Virus record (IMG/VR): IMGVR_UViG_3300046002_001774
Location: 1 to 64,000 of that record
DNA length: 64,000 bases
Source: a virus
Reading direction: 5' to 3' (one strand)
Every line of letters starts with the position of its first letter. Position 1 is the first letter of the stretch. The translations under genes and the position numbers were made by a program. Under the pieces are notes generated by a model that had not been told where the DNA came from, made no database searches, and saw nothing but the letters and a program-made list of their open reading frames with translations. Positions 44,821 through 53,925 of this stretch are shown one piece after another.

Positions 44821-45564
44821 TTATTTTAAGAAGTTTAGTTTATTAATGTAATTAATCGGCTTATGATCAACAAAAGCAGAAATATAATTACCATTCTTGA
44901 AATCCTTGATTAATGATAGTGCCATATCTTTCGATTTTTTAATTAAACCGATTTCTTGCACATTACCAATGCGGTCAATGTACAGGTTTGTGCCATGATG
45001 CCTAAACCCCATCCAGAGTGGCGGTAGAAAACAAGCATAGTCATTTGTATTTTGAACTCTAAAGTGTTTGACTTTTAAATTCTTTACAAAATCACCATCC
45101 CCTACTCTGGGCGAACCAAATGTAATAAGAGTATCGACTTTATCTTGCAGCCTAGATGCAACAATTGTAGCGATTCCCGCTCCCAAACTATGACCAGTTA
45201 TAAACAATTTGTTGCCAGAAATATGTTGAGCGATTTCAACAACTACCGCTTCCCATAATTTATTTGCTTCTTTTTGAAATCCAGCATGAACCTTACCACC
45301 GATTTCTTTTTCTTTACGGACATTTAAATCAGCTAAAATATCTGACTTTTCCGTTTTATTTATGCCAGTAAATGATACTTGTGTGCCTCTAAAGGACAGC
45401 ACAATATCATCATCTTTCTTAGTTAGATAACCTTGCGCTCCATCAACATCAAAATACTTTATTACATTATAACCAATTTCTTGAAATAATTTAACGGACT
45501 GCGACAAATCTTTTCTCGTCGCATAGTTTATTTTCATAAACTCTAATAATTTCTCTTCATCCAT
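44821..45564 (-). CDS. Class 3 lipase
   Basis: 247 aa, alpha/beta hydrolase. VLSFRGTQ (55-62, oxyanion strand), GHSLGAG nucleophile elbow with S126, FGSPRVGD (149-156), N-x-N-D175 and H189/H190 in GFRHHGT complete a Ser-Asp-His triad. Intact and full length. No signal peptide. In the tail module between tailspike microproteins and the capsid-staple-like gene; it may be a virion-associated enzyme acting on host lipids or lipopolysaccharide, or act in lysis. Confidence 0.88.
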   Translation of the reverse strand: MDEEKLLEFMKINYATRKDLSQSVKLFQEIGYNVIKYFDVDGAQGYLTKKDDDIVLSFRGTQVSFTGINKTEKSDILADLNVRKEKEIGGKVHAGFQKEANKLWEAVVVEIAQHISGNKLFITGHSLGAGIATIVASRLQDKVDTLITFGSPRVGDGDFVKNLKVKHFRVQNTNDYACFLPPLWMGFRHHGTNLYIDRIGNVQEIGLIKKSKDMALSLIKDFKNGNYISAFVDHKPINYINKLNFLK

Positions 45565-45585
45565 GAGAAATGTTGATATAGTTTT

Positions 45586-45681
45586 TCAAGGCTTTTTGAT
45601 TAGCACTCTATTCAAAGTGCCATTCTCTCTTGCGTAGATTGTTTTGCCTTTATCTGGACTTTCGTATGTAACTTTATTCAT
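45586..45681 (-). CDS. 31-aa microprotein
   Basis: MNKVTYESPDKGKTIYAREN then GTLNRVLIKKP. ATG overlaps the TGA of the 27-aa microprotein (ATGA). Strand-rich, basic. Typical of tiny conserved phage peptides in tail regions (YESPDxGxTVYxR pattern). No function known. Confidence 0.55.
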   Translation of the reverse strand: MNKVTYESPDKGKTIYARENGTLNRVLIKKP

Positions 45682-45761
45682 ACATCGTATCCTTCTTTTT
45701 CCCAGCGTTGTTGCTCAACTTCGTAGTCTGGTTTGTCTTTGGTGTAATCGTAGATGTTCAT
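45678..45761 (-). CDS. 27-aa microprotein after tailspike, copy 1
   Basis: MNIYDYTKDKPDYEVEQQRW EKEGYDV, split here after residue 20. It begins 1 bp after the tailspike stop. Nearly identical (two substitutions, Ile3/Leu3 and the last residue) to the one at 47437-47520, also after a tailspike. Conserved at the protein and DNA level, with synonymous changes few. Confidence 0.6.
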   Translation of the reverse strand: MNIYDYTKDKPDYEVEQQRWEKEGYDV

Positions 45762-45762
45762 A

Positions 45763-47433
45763 TTATATTTTGTTTATTTGAACTCTCCATCCAAAAGTAA
45801 GATTGCTTGGAGCGTTTGATGCTCTTCTAACTGTAAACTGTGTAGATGTAATGGATGTTGTATCAACATATAAAACATCTGAACCCCAACCGCTTGTCGG
45901 CCAAATAATAATCAAATCAGAAGACGGAACTATCCCTAAATTATGATTCAATATTACTGAGTTCGTTCCTGTAGTCATTATTCCATTGCCAAATGCAATA
46001 TCTGGAGAATTTATGCCTATATTATTTTTAATACTCCTATTAGACGAGCTTGATGCTATGTTTATATTATTTGAAGAATTTCCAAAAATAATATTATTTG
46101 TTATTACAAACCCATCAGAACCAGAATTTAATGAAATTCCATTTAAAGTATTATTACGAATAATGTTTCCAGTTATGGTTGTATCTGTAACTCCAGAAGC
46201 TAAAACTATTCCATTTCCAGTATTTCCTGTAAATCCACCGCCTATTCCGATTGTTGCATTGCAAATCTTGGAATTAGATGTTCCAGCATTAAGAAAAATT
46301 CCATTTAAATTATTTGAAAATACTCCTCCATTTATTGATACATCACTAATTGTTCCACCTGTTGTAATTCCTGATGAACTTACATTATTGACTGAGTGAC
46401 AGGAATCAAAATATATTCCATTAACGATTCCTGATCCAGCGTTTACAATTTTTATTCCATCAGATGCACTTGAGCCAGTCCAGCAATTAGCAAATCTACT
46501 TCTAACAACAGAACCTGTTCCTGTTGGGTTTATTTTTATCCCAGAATCAGAACTGTTATCAAAAAAACAATTATTTACATATAAACTAAATACATTTCCA
46601 TCTGCTGTATTTGCGCTTTGAGTTGCTGTTGTTGGGTCTATAAGAAGTCCAACACCTTGTTGAATAACTGAAGTATTACTAATTATTAGTGCAGATGAAT
46701 TTCTAACTCTAATTCCAGCACTTGAAATTTGCGGCGTTTGTGCGCCCATCAAAACATCATCAATTAACTGACTGTTATCTCCACCCTCTGAACGGATTCT
46801 AATTGCATTTGTAGCTCCATCTTGAAAACGGCCATGACGAATGCGAGAAACATTTCCAGTCATTAAAATTCCATTGAAATCTCCAGTCATATGAAAATCA
46901 TTAATAAATGTTTCTGGCCCACTAAGCCATACATATGATCCTGATGTTTGTGCAACTTGAGCAGCAAATTTTAATCCTTTAAATCCGCAACCATACCCAG
47001 CAGCTTTTATCAAATAACCAGATGTAGGACTGGCAAGACGAGAAAGAATTGTAGTAGAATCTCTTCCATCCCCATACATGACATTTCCATTTCCAAGATT
47101 ACCTCCACCATCGTATAAATATGTTCCAGTAGGAAAATATAACGATTTTCTATTGCTAAATACGCTTGCAATTGCAGCTTGAATTGCAGCAGTATCATTT
47201 GTAACTCCGTCCCCAACAGCACCGAAGTCTTTCACATTGACCACATCAGCAAAGCGGTTTGCCAATGTCCTTGCCGTAGTCGATCCAGTTGCAAGAGCCG
47301 TAGCACTCGATGCTGACCCTACAAAGCTATTTGCCATGACTACGCCAGCGTTGCTGACAGTCATCTGGTCTACGCCTCCTACCCCGATGATTGCCTGTGT
47401 TCCGTCTACTGATGCTTTAATGTTTGCGCTCAT
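45763..47433 (-). CDS. Tailspike with pectate-lyase-type beta-helix (1)
   Basis: 556 aa. N-terminal 60 aa are a virion-binding region; residues 62-90 [29 protein letters not shown] is the pectate-lyase superfamily (PF12708-type) opening; the rest is a right-handed parallel beta-helix with Asn/Gly/Ile/Ser turns (NNIIFGNSSNNINIASSSSN). C-terminus GWRVQINKI. Binds or cleaves host surface polysaccharide. N-terminus resembles the second tailspike; the bodies differ, as for alternative receptor-binding proteins. Confidence 0.85.
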   Translation of the reverse strand: MSANIKASVDGTQAIIGVGGVDQMTVSNAGVVMANSFVGSASSATALATGSTTARTLANRFADVVNVKDFGAVGDGVTNDTAAIQAAIASVFSNRKSLYFPTGTYLYDGGGNLGNGNVMYGDGRDSTTILSRLASPTSGYLIKAAGYGCGFKGLKFAAQVAQTSGSYVWLSGPETFINDFHMTGDFNGILMTGNVSRIRHGRFQDGATNAIRIRSEGGDNSQLIDDVLMGAQTPQISSAGIRVRNSSALIISNTSVIQQGVGLLIDPTTATQSANTADGNVFSLYVNNCFFDNSSDSGIKINPTGTGSVVRSRFANCWTGSSASDGIKIVNAGSGIVNGIYFDSCHSVNNVSSSGITTGGTISDVSINGGVFSNNLNGIFLNAGTSNSKICNATIGIGGGFTGNTGNGIVLASGVTDTTITGNIIRNNTLNGISLNSGSDGFVITNNIIFGNSSNNINIASSSSNRSIKNNIGINSPDIAFGNGIMTTGTNSVILNHNLGIVPSSDLIIIWPTSGWGSDVLYVDTTSITSTQFTVRRASNAPSNLTFGWRVQINKI

Positions 47434-47436
47434 AGT

Positions 47437-47520
47437 TTAAATATCGTATCCTTCTTTTTCCCAGCGTTGTTGCTCAACTTCGTAGTCTGGTTTGTCTTTT
47501 GTGTAATCGTAGAGGTTCAT
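47437..47520 (-). CDS. 27-aa microprotein after tailspike, copy 2
   Basis: MNLYDYTKDKPDYEVEQQRW EKEGYDI, split after residue 20. Lies between two tailspike genes, same relation to its upstream spike as copy 1. The DNA of the two copies is nearly identical over about 80 bp, pointing to recent duplication or gene conversion of a spike-plus-microprotein unit. Confidence 0.6.
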   Translation of the reverse strand: MNLYDYTKDKPDYEVEQQRWEKEGYDI

Positions 47521-47555
47521 TAGTTTTATTTAGTTTTCGCTCATAATACTATTAA

Positions 47556-49283
47556 TTACAATCCTTGGGAATACATATTGGGAGTAGAAGAATATGTAAC
47601 AATTAAAGTTTTTCCAGAAGCTACAACAATATAATTTCCTCCAGAAAGAACTCCCATAGTTATTCCAGAATTATTTAATGCAGTAACAGTTCCATTGGCA
47701 ACTGTTACAATTTGTGTTGTTCCAGAGTTGTTTACGTAAGAAAATGGAGATGCTCCAACAGTAATTGTTTGTAATCCAATTGGATTATATCCGGGATTGT
47801 TAGTAATGGTTTTTTCAACATTACCACTTAAATCATTAATTACACTTAATGCAGTGAAATTAGCTCCATTGTTTCCTGATACAAGAAATTTATCGCAACC
47901 ATTCTCTATCTGAACAATATGCTCTGCAAATGCTGCTGGATTAAATACTTCAACTGCGGTATTATTTGTGCAAGAAAACCTTTTTATATTATTAAAAATA
48001 ATAAGTGCAGTACCTGTAAATGGATCAGTAAAAATATTATTATTAACATTAACTCCACGAATAGTTGCATTATTGGAATAAAAATTAATTCCCATATTAT
48101 CTGTTTGATTAATATAATTATCGTGAATGAATATTGCTCCTACTGAAGCAAGGTTTGTTACATTAAACAAAATTTGACAATAGGTTGCTTTTTGCATGTA
48201 ACAATCTGCAATATGTATATTTGTAATTACAGAGCCATCGCCAGAAGCTGCAAAATTAAAACAATTTGTTGTTTCTTGATCTATTTGAACATTTGTAAAC
48301 CATATATCAGACAAATATGCTCCATTACTAACTGTGGCTTTAACGCAATTTTCTCCAGCATAAAAATCACAGTTAATAAAGTTGATTCCAGAAATACTAT
48401 AGTTTCCAGATAATCCATTATATGGGCCAATGTCAGATGAAAAATTGACTGCTATTTTTCCAGATTGATTAAGCGAAACAAATTGACAAGTATCAAATAC
48501 AAGATCGCCAGTAAAATAACCATTTTGATAAATATTTAAACATATATTATTTGTATCACTGGCTGGATTCCAACCAGAGCAGTTATTAAATTTAATCATT
48601 CTGGCGTGAACAATATTATATTGTATTGGAAATCCAATAACATTTAAGTCTTGAATTGTGGAAAATTGATAACCATTGATATATGTTGGTTGAGATGGGT
48701 TGCCAATTTGAAGTCCACAAGTGGCATTTCCAGTATATCCAGATTCAGTTGTAATAGTAAATCCACCAATTACAAATCCAACATTTGATCCAGATGTTCC
48801 TAAAATATTAATTACTGGAGTTGCTGGAAACGCATTTGATGCCTTGAAAAAAACTGATCCATTTCCAGCTCCTAAAATACTAAAACCATAACCATTAATG
48901 GTTATAGTAAGGTTAGATGAAACTTTATATATGCCTTTCGTGATAATACCAAATGCTCCATTAGAAGTTACATAGTTAAAAAATGCTTGAATTGCGGCAG
49001 TATCATCAGCTACTCCATCACCAACTGCACCAAAATCCTTCACATTCACCACATCAGCGAAGCGGTTAACAAGTGAACGAGCAGTCGTGCTGCCTGTTGA
49101 TTTAACAAGACCATTAATATTTCCGCTTGCATCTACACTCAACACATCCTGCGTAGTTGCGTTAGCATTGCCCCGTGCCAGCTTAATCGTGCCGTCTGGT
49201 GACGATGGCACTGCCAGCGTGAAGTTCTGCGTTGCTGTTCCTGATTGTCCGATCTGGACTGCGTTTGCTTTTATGAGACTCAT
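47556..49283 (-). CDS. Tailspike with pectate-lyase-type beta-helix (2)
   Basis: 575 aa. N-terminus [21 protein letters not shown] (virion attachment), then [29 protein letters not shown] and a long beta-helix ([36 protein letters not shown]). C-terminal about 70 aa are a beta-rich trimerisation or binding domain ([20 protein letters not shown]). ATGA-coupled to the collagen-like gene upstream. Second receptor-binding enzyme. Confidence 0.85.
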   Translation of the reverse strand: MSLIKANAVQIGQSGTATQNFTLAVPSSPDGTIKLARGNANATTQDVLSVDASGNINGLVKSTGSTTARSLVNRFADVVNVKDFGAVGDGVADDTAAIQAFFNYVTSNGAFGIITKGIYKVSSNLTITINGYGFSILGAGNGSVFFKASNAFPATPVINILGTSGSNVGFVIGGFTITTESGYTGNATCGLQIGNPSQPTYINGYQFSTIQDLNVIGFPIQYNIVHARMIKFNNCSGWNPASDTNNICLNIYQNGYFTGDLVFDTCQFVSLNQSGKIAVNFSSDIGPYNGLSGNYSISGINFINCDFYAGENCVKATVSNGAYLSDIWFTNVQIDQETTNCFNFAASGDGSVITNIHIADCYMQKATYCQILFNVTNLASVGAIFIHDNYINQTDNMGINFYSNNATIRGVNVNNNIFTDPFTGTALIIFNNIKRFSCTNNTAVEVFNPAAFAEHIVQIENGCDKFLVSGNNGANFTALSVINDLSGNVEKTITNNPGYNPIGLQTITVGASPFSYVNNSGTTQIVTVANGTVTALNNSGITMGVLSGGNYIVVASGKTLIVTYSSTPNMYSQGL

Positions 49284-49843
49284 ACGATTGTATATGTGCT
49301 ACCTGATGGTACTGTTAATGTGACTCCGGGGTTTACTGTGATTGGCCCTGCGGACATGGCGTTTTTGCCAGATGTGATTGTGTAATTGTCCGTCATTACA
49401 ATGTCGTTTTCGTAAAACAATTTATTTGCGCCTCCTCCGACTGGCATACCAATCCCAGTCGCTCCAACAGGCCCAGTAACTCCCGTGGCTCCTGTGGCTC
49501 CTGTAGGCCCACCTGAAGGCCCAATGGGGCCAGTAGAACCAATAGGCCCAGTCGCTCCAACAGGCCCAGTAGCACCAATAAACCCTCCAGTATTTCCAAC
49601 GCGAATGATGTAACAAAGCAATCCTTCCCCCTCTTCCCGTGGAATTCCAGCAATCGTTGCTGGTGAGGTTACAGGGTCACACGGAATATCCCAAACAACA
49701 CGTCCGTTTAAAATTGTTTTATTAATTATACCATATAAAGCAAAAACAAGATTCCCAATTAACGAAGGGGCAGACTCTGGTGAAACAGAAGGGTATGGAA
49801 CATCTGGGCAACAAGTAGATGAAGATGTGTTAGAGCAAGACAT
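49280..49843 (-). CDS. Short collagen-like fibre protein
   Basis: 187 aa. N-terminal Cys/Ser head ([15 protein letters not shown]), a domain with [17 protein letters not shown], then about 16 Gly-X-Y triplets ([17 protein letters not shown]...) and a C-terminal beta domain ending [12 protein letters not shown], shared with the 634-aa protein ([12 protein letters not shown]). Collagen-like stalk of a trimeric virion fibre. Confidence 0.8.
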   Translation of the reverse strand: MSCSNTSSSTCCPDVPYPSVSPESAPSLIGNLVFALYGIINKTILNGRVVWDIPCDPVTSPATIAGIPREEGEGLLCYIIRVGNTGGFIGATGPVGATGPIGSTGPIGPSGGPTGATGATGVTGPVGATGIGMPVGGGANKLFYENDIVMTDNYTITSGKNAMSAGPITVNPGVTLTVPSGSTYTIV

Positions 49844-49904
49844 GGGTTATTGTTTTTTGAAATTAAATGTAATTATTATTTAATGCAAGCATTATTTTTG
49901 TTAA

Positions 49905-51809
49905 TCATACCACTGTCCACACGCTTCCAGAAGGCACTGTTACTGTAACTCCACTAGCTACTGTTACTGGGCCAAATGTTCCTGCGTTTTTAGATACTGG
50001 AATGCTGTAAGATGTATTTACTGTTAGATCGTTAAGAAAGAAGATAGCGTCTGTTCCTGCGCCAGTTGCACCACCCGGTGATCCACTTGCCCCAGTCGCG
50101 CCAGTTGCACCTACTCCAGTCGCGCCAGTCGCACCCGTTGCGCCTGTGCTACCTTGATTTCCTTGAATGCCAGTAGACCCTGTGCTTCCCTGCGTACCTA
50201 CGCCAGTCGCACCTGTTGAGCCTGTGCTGCCATTAACCCCAGAAACGCCTGTTGCCCCAGTACTGCCCGTGGAACCTTGGCCTCCAGAAACACCAGTGGC
50301 TCCTGTGCTTCCTGTGCTTCCTGTCGATCCTTGAATGCCTTGGATACCTGTTGCACCCGTGCTGCCAGTTGCTCCTGCTGGGCCGGGTGCGCCAGAAAGT
50401 GATACGCTCCAGCTTGAGAATGAACCAGAACCAGTAATTGAAGTAACATTTACAACCAATGCGCCAGTCAAACTATTATAACTAGTAACTGTCCCTTCCA
50501 TTTTATTGGAAGAACTATTAGCTATAATAACAGATTGACCAATACTCAACGCAAGTCCAGTGCCAACTGTTAAAGATTGTGTCCCTAATGCAATTGTTAA
50601 TGGAGTGGAAGAAGATGTTGTATATTTATCTCCAGCAGTGCCTGTTGCGCCCGTGCTGCCAGTTGTGCCTTGGATTCCAGTCGCACCTGTGCTTCCAGTT
50701 GAGCCATTTGATCCAGCAGTTCCAGTCGCACCTGTGGAGCCTTGACCACCAGTTAATCCTGTGGCTCCAGTGCTTCCCGTTGAACCATTTGATCCAGCAA
50801 CGCCAGTTGCGCCAGTGCTGCCATTAACTCCAGAAACTCCTGTGGCTCCAGTGCTGCCAGTTGCGCCATTTGCGCCATTTGCGCCAGCAGTTCCTGTGGA
50901 GCCTTGCACACCTTGTACACCAGTTGCGCCCGTGCTTCCTCGCAGTCCAGTTGCCCCAGTTGATCCAGAACCAGTTGCGCCCGTGCCTCCTTGAGTCCCA
51001 GTAATTCCTGTTGCGCCCGTGGAGCCTGTCGAGCCTGTTCCCGTAGCACCAGTCGATCCTGTTAATCCTGTCGAACCATTTGAGCCAGCAACGCCAGTTG
51101 CGCCTGTACTGCCTTGAGTTCCCGCCCCTGTTGCACCCGTGGCTCCTGTTGGGCCTCCAGATGGCCCAGTTGCTCCTTGAACTCCAGTGGCTCCCAGTCC
51201 ACCATCTCCAGATAACGCAATTTGCCAGTCTGAAAATGTTCCAGAACCTTGAGTTTTATCGACATTAATAGTTACAAAATTAGAAGCGACATTTATTGCC
51301 GTTCCTTCAACCCAGTCGTAAGGATACGCTGAATTTGCAACTGCTCGCAACCTAGATCCATATGTCCACCCAATATCAGCGGAAGCATAGTTAAATGTTC
51401 TGATTCCAACTTGAATTGGATGAGATGTAAAACTTTGTCGAGTGATTACTGGAGATATTCCAGTTGCGCCAGTAGATCCAGATCCTGTAGATCCTGTCGA
51501 GCCTTGCACTCCAGTAGAACCCTGAACTCCGCTTGCTCCAGTGGCTCCAGAACCCGTTGCGCCAGTAGAACCCGTCAATCCTTGAGATCCAATGCCTGTT
51601 GCTCCCATCAAACCCGTTGCTCCAGTACCACCCTGTATACCAATACCAGTAGCACCTTGTGGCCCAGTGGCTCCACTAGAACCGATTCCCGTAGCACCTG
51701 TAGCACCAGTGGATCCCACATAAGGCCAATTGCAGTCCATTGAATTTAATGGAGCGCAACCGCAATTTGTAGAGCTTTGTGGGCTTGGAATCCAGTTATA
51801 TTGAGCCAT
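49905..51809 (-). CDS. Long collagen-like fibre protein
   Basis: 634 aa. N-terminal attachment region ([20 protein letters not shown]), then three collagen-like stretches of Gly-X-Y dominated by G-A-T and G-S-T triplets, interrupted by two small beta domains (about residues 120-205 and 395-460), and a C-terminal [12 protein letters not shown] beta tip. Low-complexity DNA produces many spurious opposite-strand frames. The triplet block is prone to length change by slippage. Confidence 0.85.
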   Translation of the reverse strand: MAQYNWIPSPQSSTNCGCAPLNSMDCNWPYVGSTGATGATGIGSSGATGPQGATGIGIQGGTGATGLMGATGIGSQGLTGSTGATGSGATGASGVQGSTGVQGSTGSTGSGSTGATGISPVITRQSFTSHPIQVGIRTFNYASADIGWTYGSRLRAVANSAYPYDWVEGTAINVASNFVTINVDKTQGSGTFSDWQIALSGDGGLGATGVQGATGPSGGPTGATGATGAGTQGSTGATGVAGSNGSTGLTGSTGATGTGSTGSTGATGITGTQGGTGATGSGSTGATGLRGSTGATGVQGVQGSTGTAGANGANGATGSTGATGVSGVNGSTGATGVAGSNGSTGSTGATGLTGGQGSTGATGTAGSNGSTGSTGATGIQGTTGSTGATGTAGDKYTTSSSTPLTIALGTQSLTVGTGLALSIGQSVIIANSSSNKMEGTVTSYNSLTGALVVNVTSITGSGSFSSWSVSLSGAPGPAGATGSTGATGIQGIQGSTGSTGSTGATGVSGGQGSTGSTGATGVSGVNGSTGSTGATGVGTQGSTGSTGIQGNQGSTGATGATGATGVGATGATGASGSPGGATGAGTDAIFFLNDLTVNTSYSIPVSKNAGTFGPVTVASGVTVTVPSGSVWTVV

Positions 51810-51849
51810 AGAGAAGAATTGAATTAATTACATTAAAACAACTATATTG

Positions 51850-52110
51850 TCAACGTGTTTTTCTTTTATTTGAATCTTTGAAAAAATAATGAGGGACAGG
51901 AAATAGCGTTCCATTGACGTTTGGAACATAGAAGTCTTTTCTCTCAATCAAACCTAACTTTATTCCTGATGTAATTCTTTCTTTACAGGTAGTTTTTTTG
52001 ACATTCCACATTTTACAAAGTTCGTTTTTAGAATACCATCCCTTTGGTGCTGGATCTGTGCATTTATTGCTTGCCTCTAGTAGAATTTTAAGAAAATCGT
52101 TTGGGGTCAT
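51850..52110 (-). CDS. Winged-helix-like small protein
   Basis: 86 aa. GWYSKNELCKMWNVKKTTCK (25-44) reads as a helix-turn-helix, followed by a hairpin-like LIERKDFYVPN---FPVPHYFF wing. Sits between collagen-like fibre and metallophosphoesterase genes; might regulate late genes. No family named. Begins 1 bp after the phosphoesterase stop. Confidence 0.55.
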   Translation of the reverse strand: MTPNDFLKILLEASNKCTDPAPKGWYSKNELCKMWNVKKTTCKERITSGIKLGLIERKDFYVPNVNGTLFPVPHYFFKDSNKRKTR

Positions 52111-52111
52111 G

Positions 52112-52876
52112 TTAAATTGGCATTCTCCATGCTTCTCCTCTTCCTCTTTGCGTTATTTGAAGTGAAGATTGATTAAGCGATTCACAATATTCACCCCAAC
52201 ACCATGCTTGACACCAACTGAAAGTGCTTCTTCGGTTTTTAGCGTACTCTAACGCTCCCCTAGACGTTAATGTTCCAATATTGTAGCAAGTGCCACCATG
52301 ATATGTTCTGGCATTCTGTATAGCAACACGATGAGTATGTCCCATTACTATTTTACGTCTAGTCCCGTTGCAGTATTGTTCTGCCATGTCCCTAGCCGCA
52401 GATTCACCATAGCAAGTTCCATGAGTAAACCCAATATCTGCTATGTCAACGATCTGTTCAATTCCAGAATAAGGAATTAATCTAGCTTTTAACTTTTTAG
52501 TTGTGTCTTCAATTGCAGATACAATCTTATGAGCGCAATATGAAGTGACGGAATTTTTGCTGTGAGTTAGTTTCCATGCACGATCTTCATGGTTTCCACA
52601 AAGAACATAAGGATTCTTGCATCCAGCCATTAATTCACGAAGATGCATTAAACCTGTGTCAATGTCTGGAGTTACTTCATCTCCATCACTTCCAGAACCT
52701 ATTCCATTGCCCATTAGGGCTGATAAATCAATAAAGTCTCCAAGATGCAGGATTGTATCAGGTGAAAAACGCGATTTAAACGTCATTATAGCTTTCCAAG
52801 CATCTGGGCAACAATATTTCGCATGTGAACAACTAACTGCTAGGACTTTTTTCCACTTGTGGGTGATATTTGCCAT
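52112..52876 (-). CDS. Calcineurin-like metallophosphoesterase
   Basis: 254 aa. Motifs: GDFID (D47), GNHED (94-98), G-F-T-H152-G, GHTHR (179-183). The first motif, normally D-x-H, reads C16-S-H18 here, so the first metal ligand is replaced by Cys. Other ligands are intact. Such phage enzymes cleave phosphodiesters (nucleotides or DNA ends). Directly downstream of the lysis cassette. Whether the Cys still binds metal is uncertain. Confidence 0.8.
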   Translation of the reverse strand: MANITHKWKKVLAVSCSHAKYCCPDAWKAIMTFKSRFSPDTILHLGDFIDLSALMGNGIGSGSDGDEVTPDIDTGLMHLRELMAGCKNPYVLCGNHEDRAWKLTHSKNSVTSYCAHKIVSAIEDTTKKLKARLIPYSGIEQIVDIADIGFTHGTCYGESAARDMAEQYCNGTRRKIVMGHTHRVAIQNARTYHGGTCYNIGTLTSRGALEYAKNRRSTFSWCQAWCWGEYCESLNQSSLQITQRGRGEAWRMPI

Positions 52877-53416
52877 TTATGTATTATCTACTAGTAAGTA
52901 TGGTATGGTTTTTTGTTCGTATCTAGTCATTTCTGAGTAGACGAGATTGATGAATCCTTCCCATTGCGGTGGGTAGATCGTTTGGCAACCCAGCGAGGAG
53001 GTCGTATTGTATCCTCCCTTGTGGACGTTAATAGCGATTCCCATATCGTCTCCAACCCCATCCCGTGTGACTGGCAACTCTTCTTTTGGGTTAGCAGGTC
53101 GAAGCGCAGGGTAACCACCTCCGGGTTTACTAAGACCATGATTGCCCTTACGAAACCTATGAATGCCCGTTTTAAGCACCGCAATACCCTTCCTGTGAAC
53201 TGACGGATCAGTATTAGCATTGAAAGTAGCATGGACGCTTGGAGATAAAAGTATAATCGCATCATCATAGATACCCCTTTGGTTGCCTGATGGAGCGAAT
53301 GTTTCGGAGTAGTATCCACGGATTCCGACGAGCGCAACACGATCAACGATTCCCGATTTAATGACCATAGCGAGGGTCTTCTCCTTCGCTTGCTGCGGTC
53401 GAGAATTTGGAACCAT
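52877..53416 (-). CDS. YkuD-like peptidoglycan enzyme, likely endolysin
   Basis: 179 aa. Core motif I-N-V-H132-K-G-G-Y-N-T-T-S-S-L-G-C144 matches the catalytic H-x(n)-S-x-G-C of the L,D-transpeptidase (YkuD) fold; preceding segment VLKTGIHRFRKGNHG and YPALRP---EELPVTRDG are typical of phage members. Last of four overlapping lysis genes, so it probably cuts or edits peptidoglycan cross-links. Its ATG overlaps the TAA of the holin-like gene (TAATG). No export signal, so it would depend on holin. Confidence 0.75.
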   Translation of the reverse strand: MVPNSRPQQAKEKTLAMVIKSGIVDRVALVGIRGYYSETFAPSGNQRGIYDDAIILLSPSVHATFNANTDPSVHRKGIAVLKTGIHRFRKGNHGLSKPGGGYPALRPANPKEELPVTRDGVGDDMGIAINVHKGGYNTTSSLGCQTIYPPQWEGFINLVYSEMTRYEQKTIPYLLVDNT

Positions 53417-53586
53417 TATTTATTAGAATCTTTGGCAAGAATAAGCCCAACTCCAGCAGTGATTGCAGCAAAGAGCAAGCCAATATCACCAAGGTTTCCG
53501 TTGCTCAAAAACTCTTTTCCTGCTTCAGAAACTGCCGCAAGAATAGTAAATACTCCAAGTAGTGTAGTTTTCCAATTTGTTTTCAT
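53416..53586 (-). CDS. Holin-like two-TM protein (2)
   Basis: 56 aa: MKTNWKTTLLGVFTILAAVS, a polar loop EAGKEFLSNGNL, then a second helix GLLFAAITAGVGLILA and a Lys/Asp end. Size and topology fit a class II/III holin. Overlaps the lipoprotein gene (ATGA) and the endolysin gene (TAATG). Confidence 0.65.
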   Translation of the reverse strand: MKTNWKTTLLGVFTILAAVSEAGKEFLSNGNLGDIGLLFAAITAGVGLILAKDSNK

Positions 53587-53750
53587 TTTTTTAGTCCTTT
53601 AATTTCTGGCAGTTCATAACAGAACTTGCCGTATTGCGTTTCGATACACACGTTTGGTTGCCCAAGTACAGAACATCCAGTTAAGAATGCCATTCCTAGC
53701 ATTATGAACGATGTTACTATCATTGCTACTACTATTTTTTTTGGTTTCAT
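53583..53750 (-). CDS. Small lipoprotein, spanin-like
   Basis: 55 aa. Signal peptide MKPKKIVVAMIVTSFIMLGM then lipobox F-L-T-G-C, followed by a short periplasmic part with two further Cys (NVCIETQYGKFCYELPEIKG). Fits an outer-membrane spanin lipoprotein used for Gram-negative host lysis; no separate inner-membrane spanin is obvious, unless one of the two-TM proteins fills that role. ATGA overlaps on both sides. Confidence 0.65.
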   Translation of the reverse strand: MKPKKIVVAMIVTSFIMLGMAFLTGCSVLGQPNVCIETQYGKFCYELPEIKGLKK

Positions 53751-53920
53751 TTTAATATCTGTTTTACCATGTAAATGCAAGTTAAAATACCCGCGATAAT
53801 ACTGATTATTCCACCACCAACCCTAATTGAAGTTTCTATTTCTGGTAACATTGAAATTATAAATCCTGTGGTCGATACAATCGTACCTAAAATTCCGTGA
53901 CTGGTTGCGTTGTCGTTCAT
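53747..53920 (-). CDS. Holin-like two-TM protein (1)
   Basis: 57 aa: MNDNATSHGILGTIVSTTGF then ISML, a polar loop PEIETSIRVG, second helix IISIIAGILTCIYM and a basic end. Same topology as the 56-aa protein but unrelated in sequence; the pair may be holin and antiholin. First gene of the cassette, 5 bp after the collagen-like gene stop. Confidence 0.6.
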   Translation of the reverse strand: MNDNATSHGILGTIVSTTGFIISMLPEIETSIRVGGGIISIIAGILTCIYMVKQILK

Positions 53921-53925
53921 TTTAA

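Noticed and set aside
45763-49283. Diversity-generating retroelement acting on tailspikes
   Set aside because: No reverse transcriptase gene or template/variable repeat pair with adenine-biased changes is visible in the window.
50252-51743. Many frames on both strands rich in Pro-Val-Ala or Cys-Ser
   Set aside because: These are shadow frames of the collagen-like Gly-Ala-Thr repeat DNA.
49905-51809. CRISPR-like regular repeats
   Set aside because: The periodicity is 9 bp (Gly-X-Y codons), in frame with a protein, with no direct repeat-spacer structure and no cas genes.
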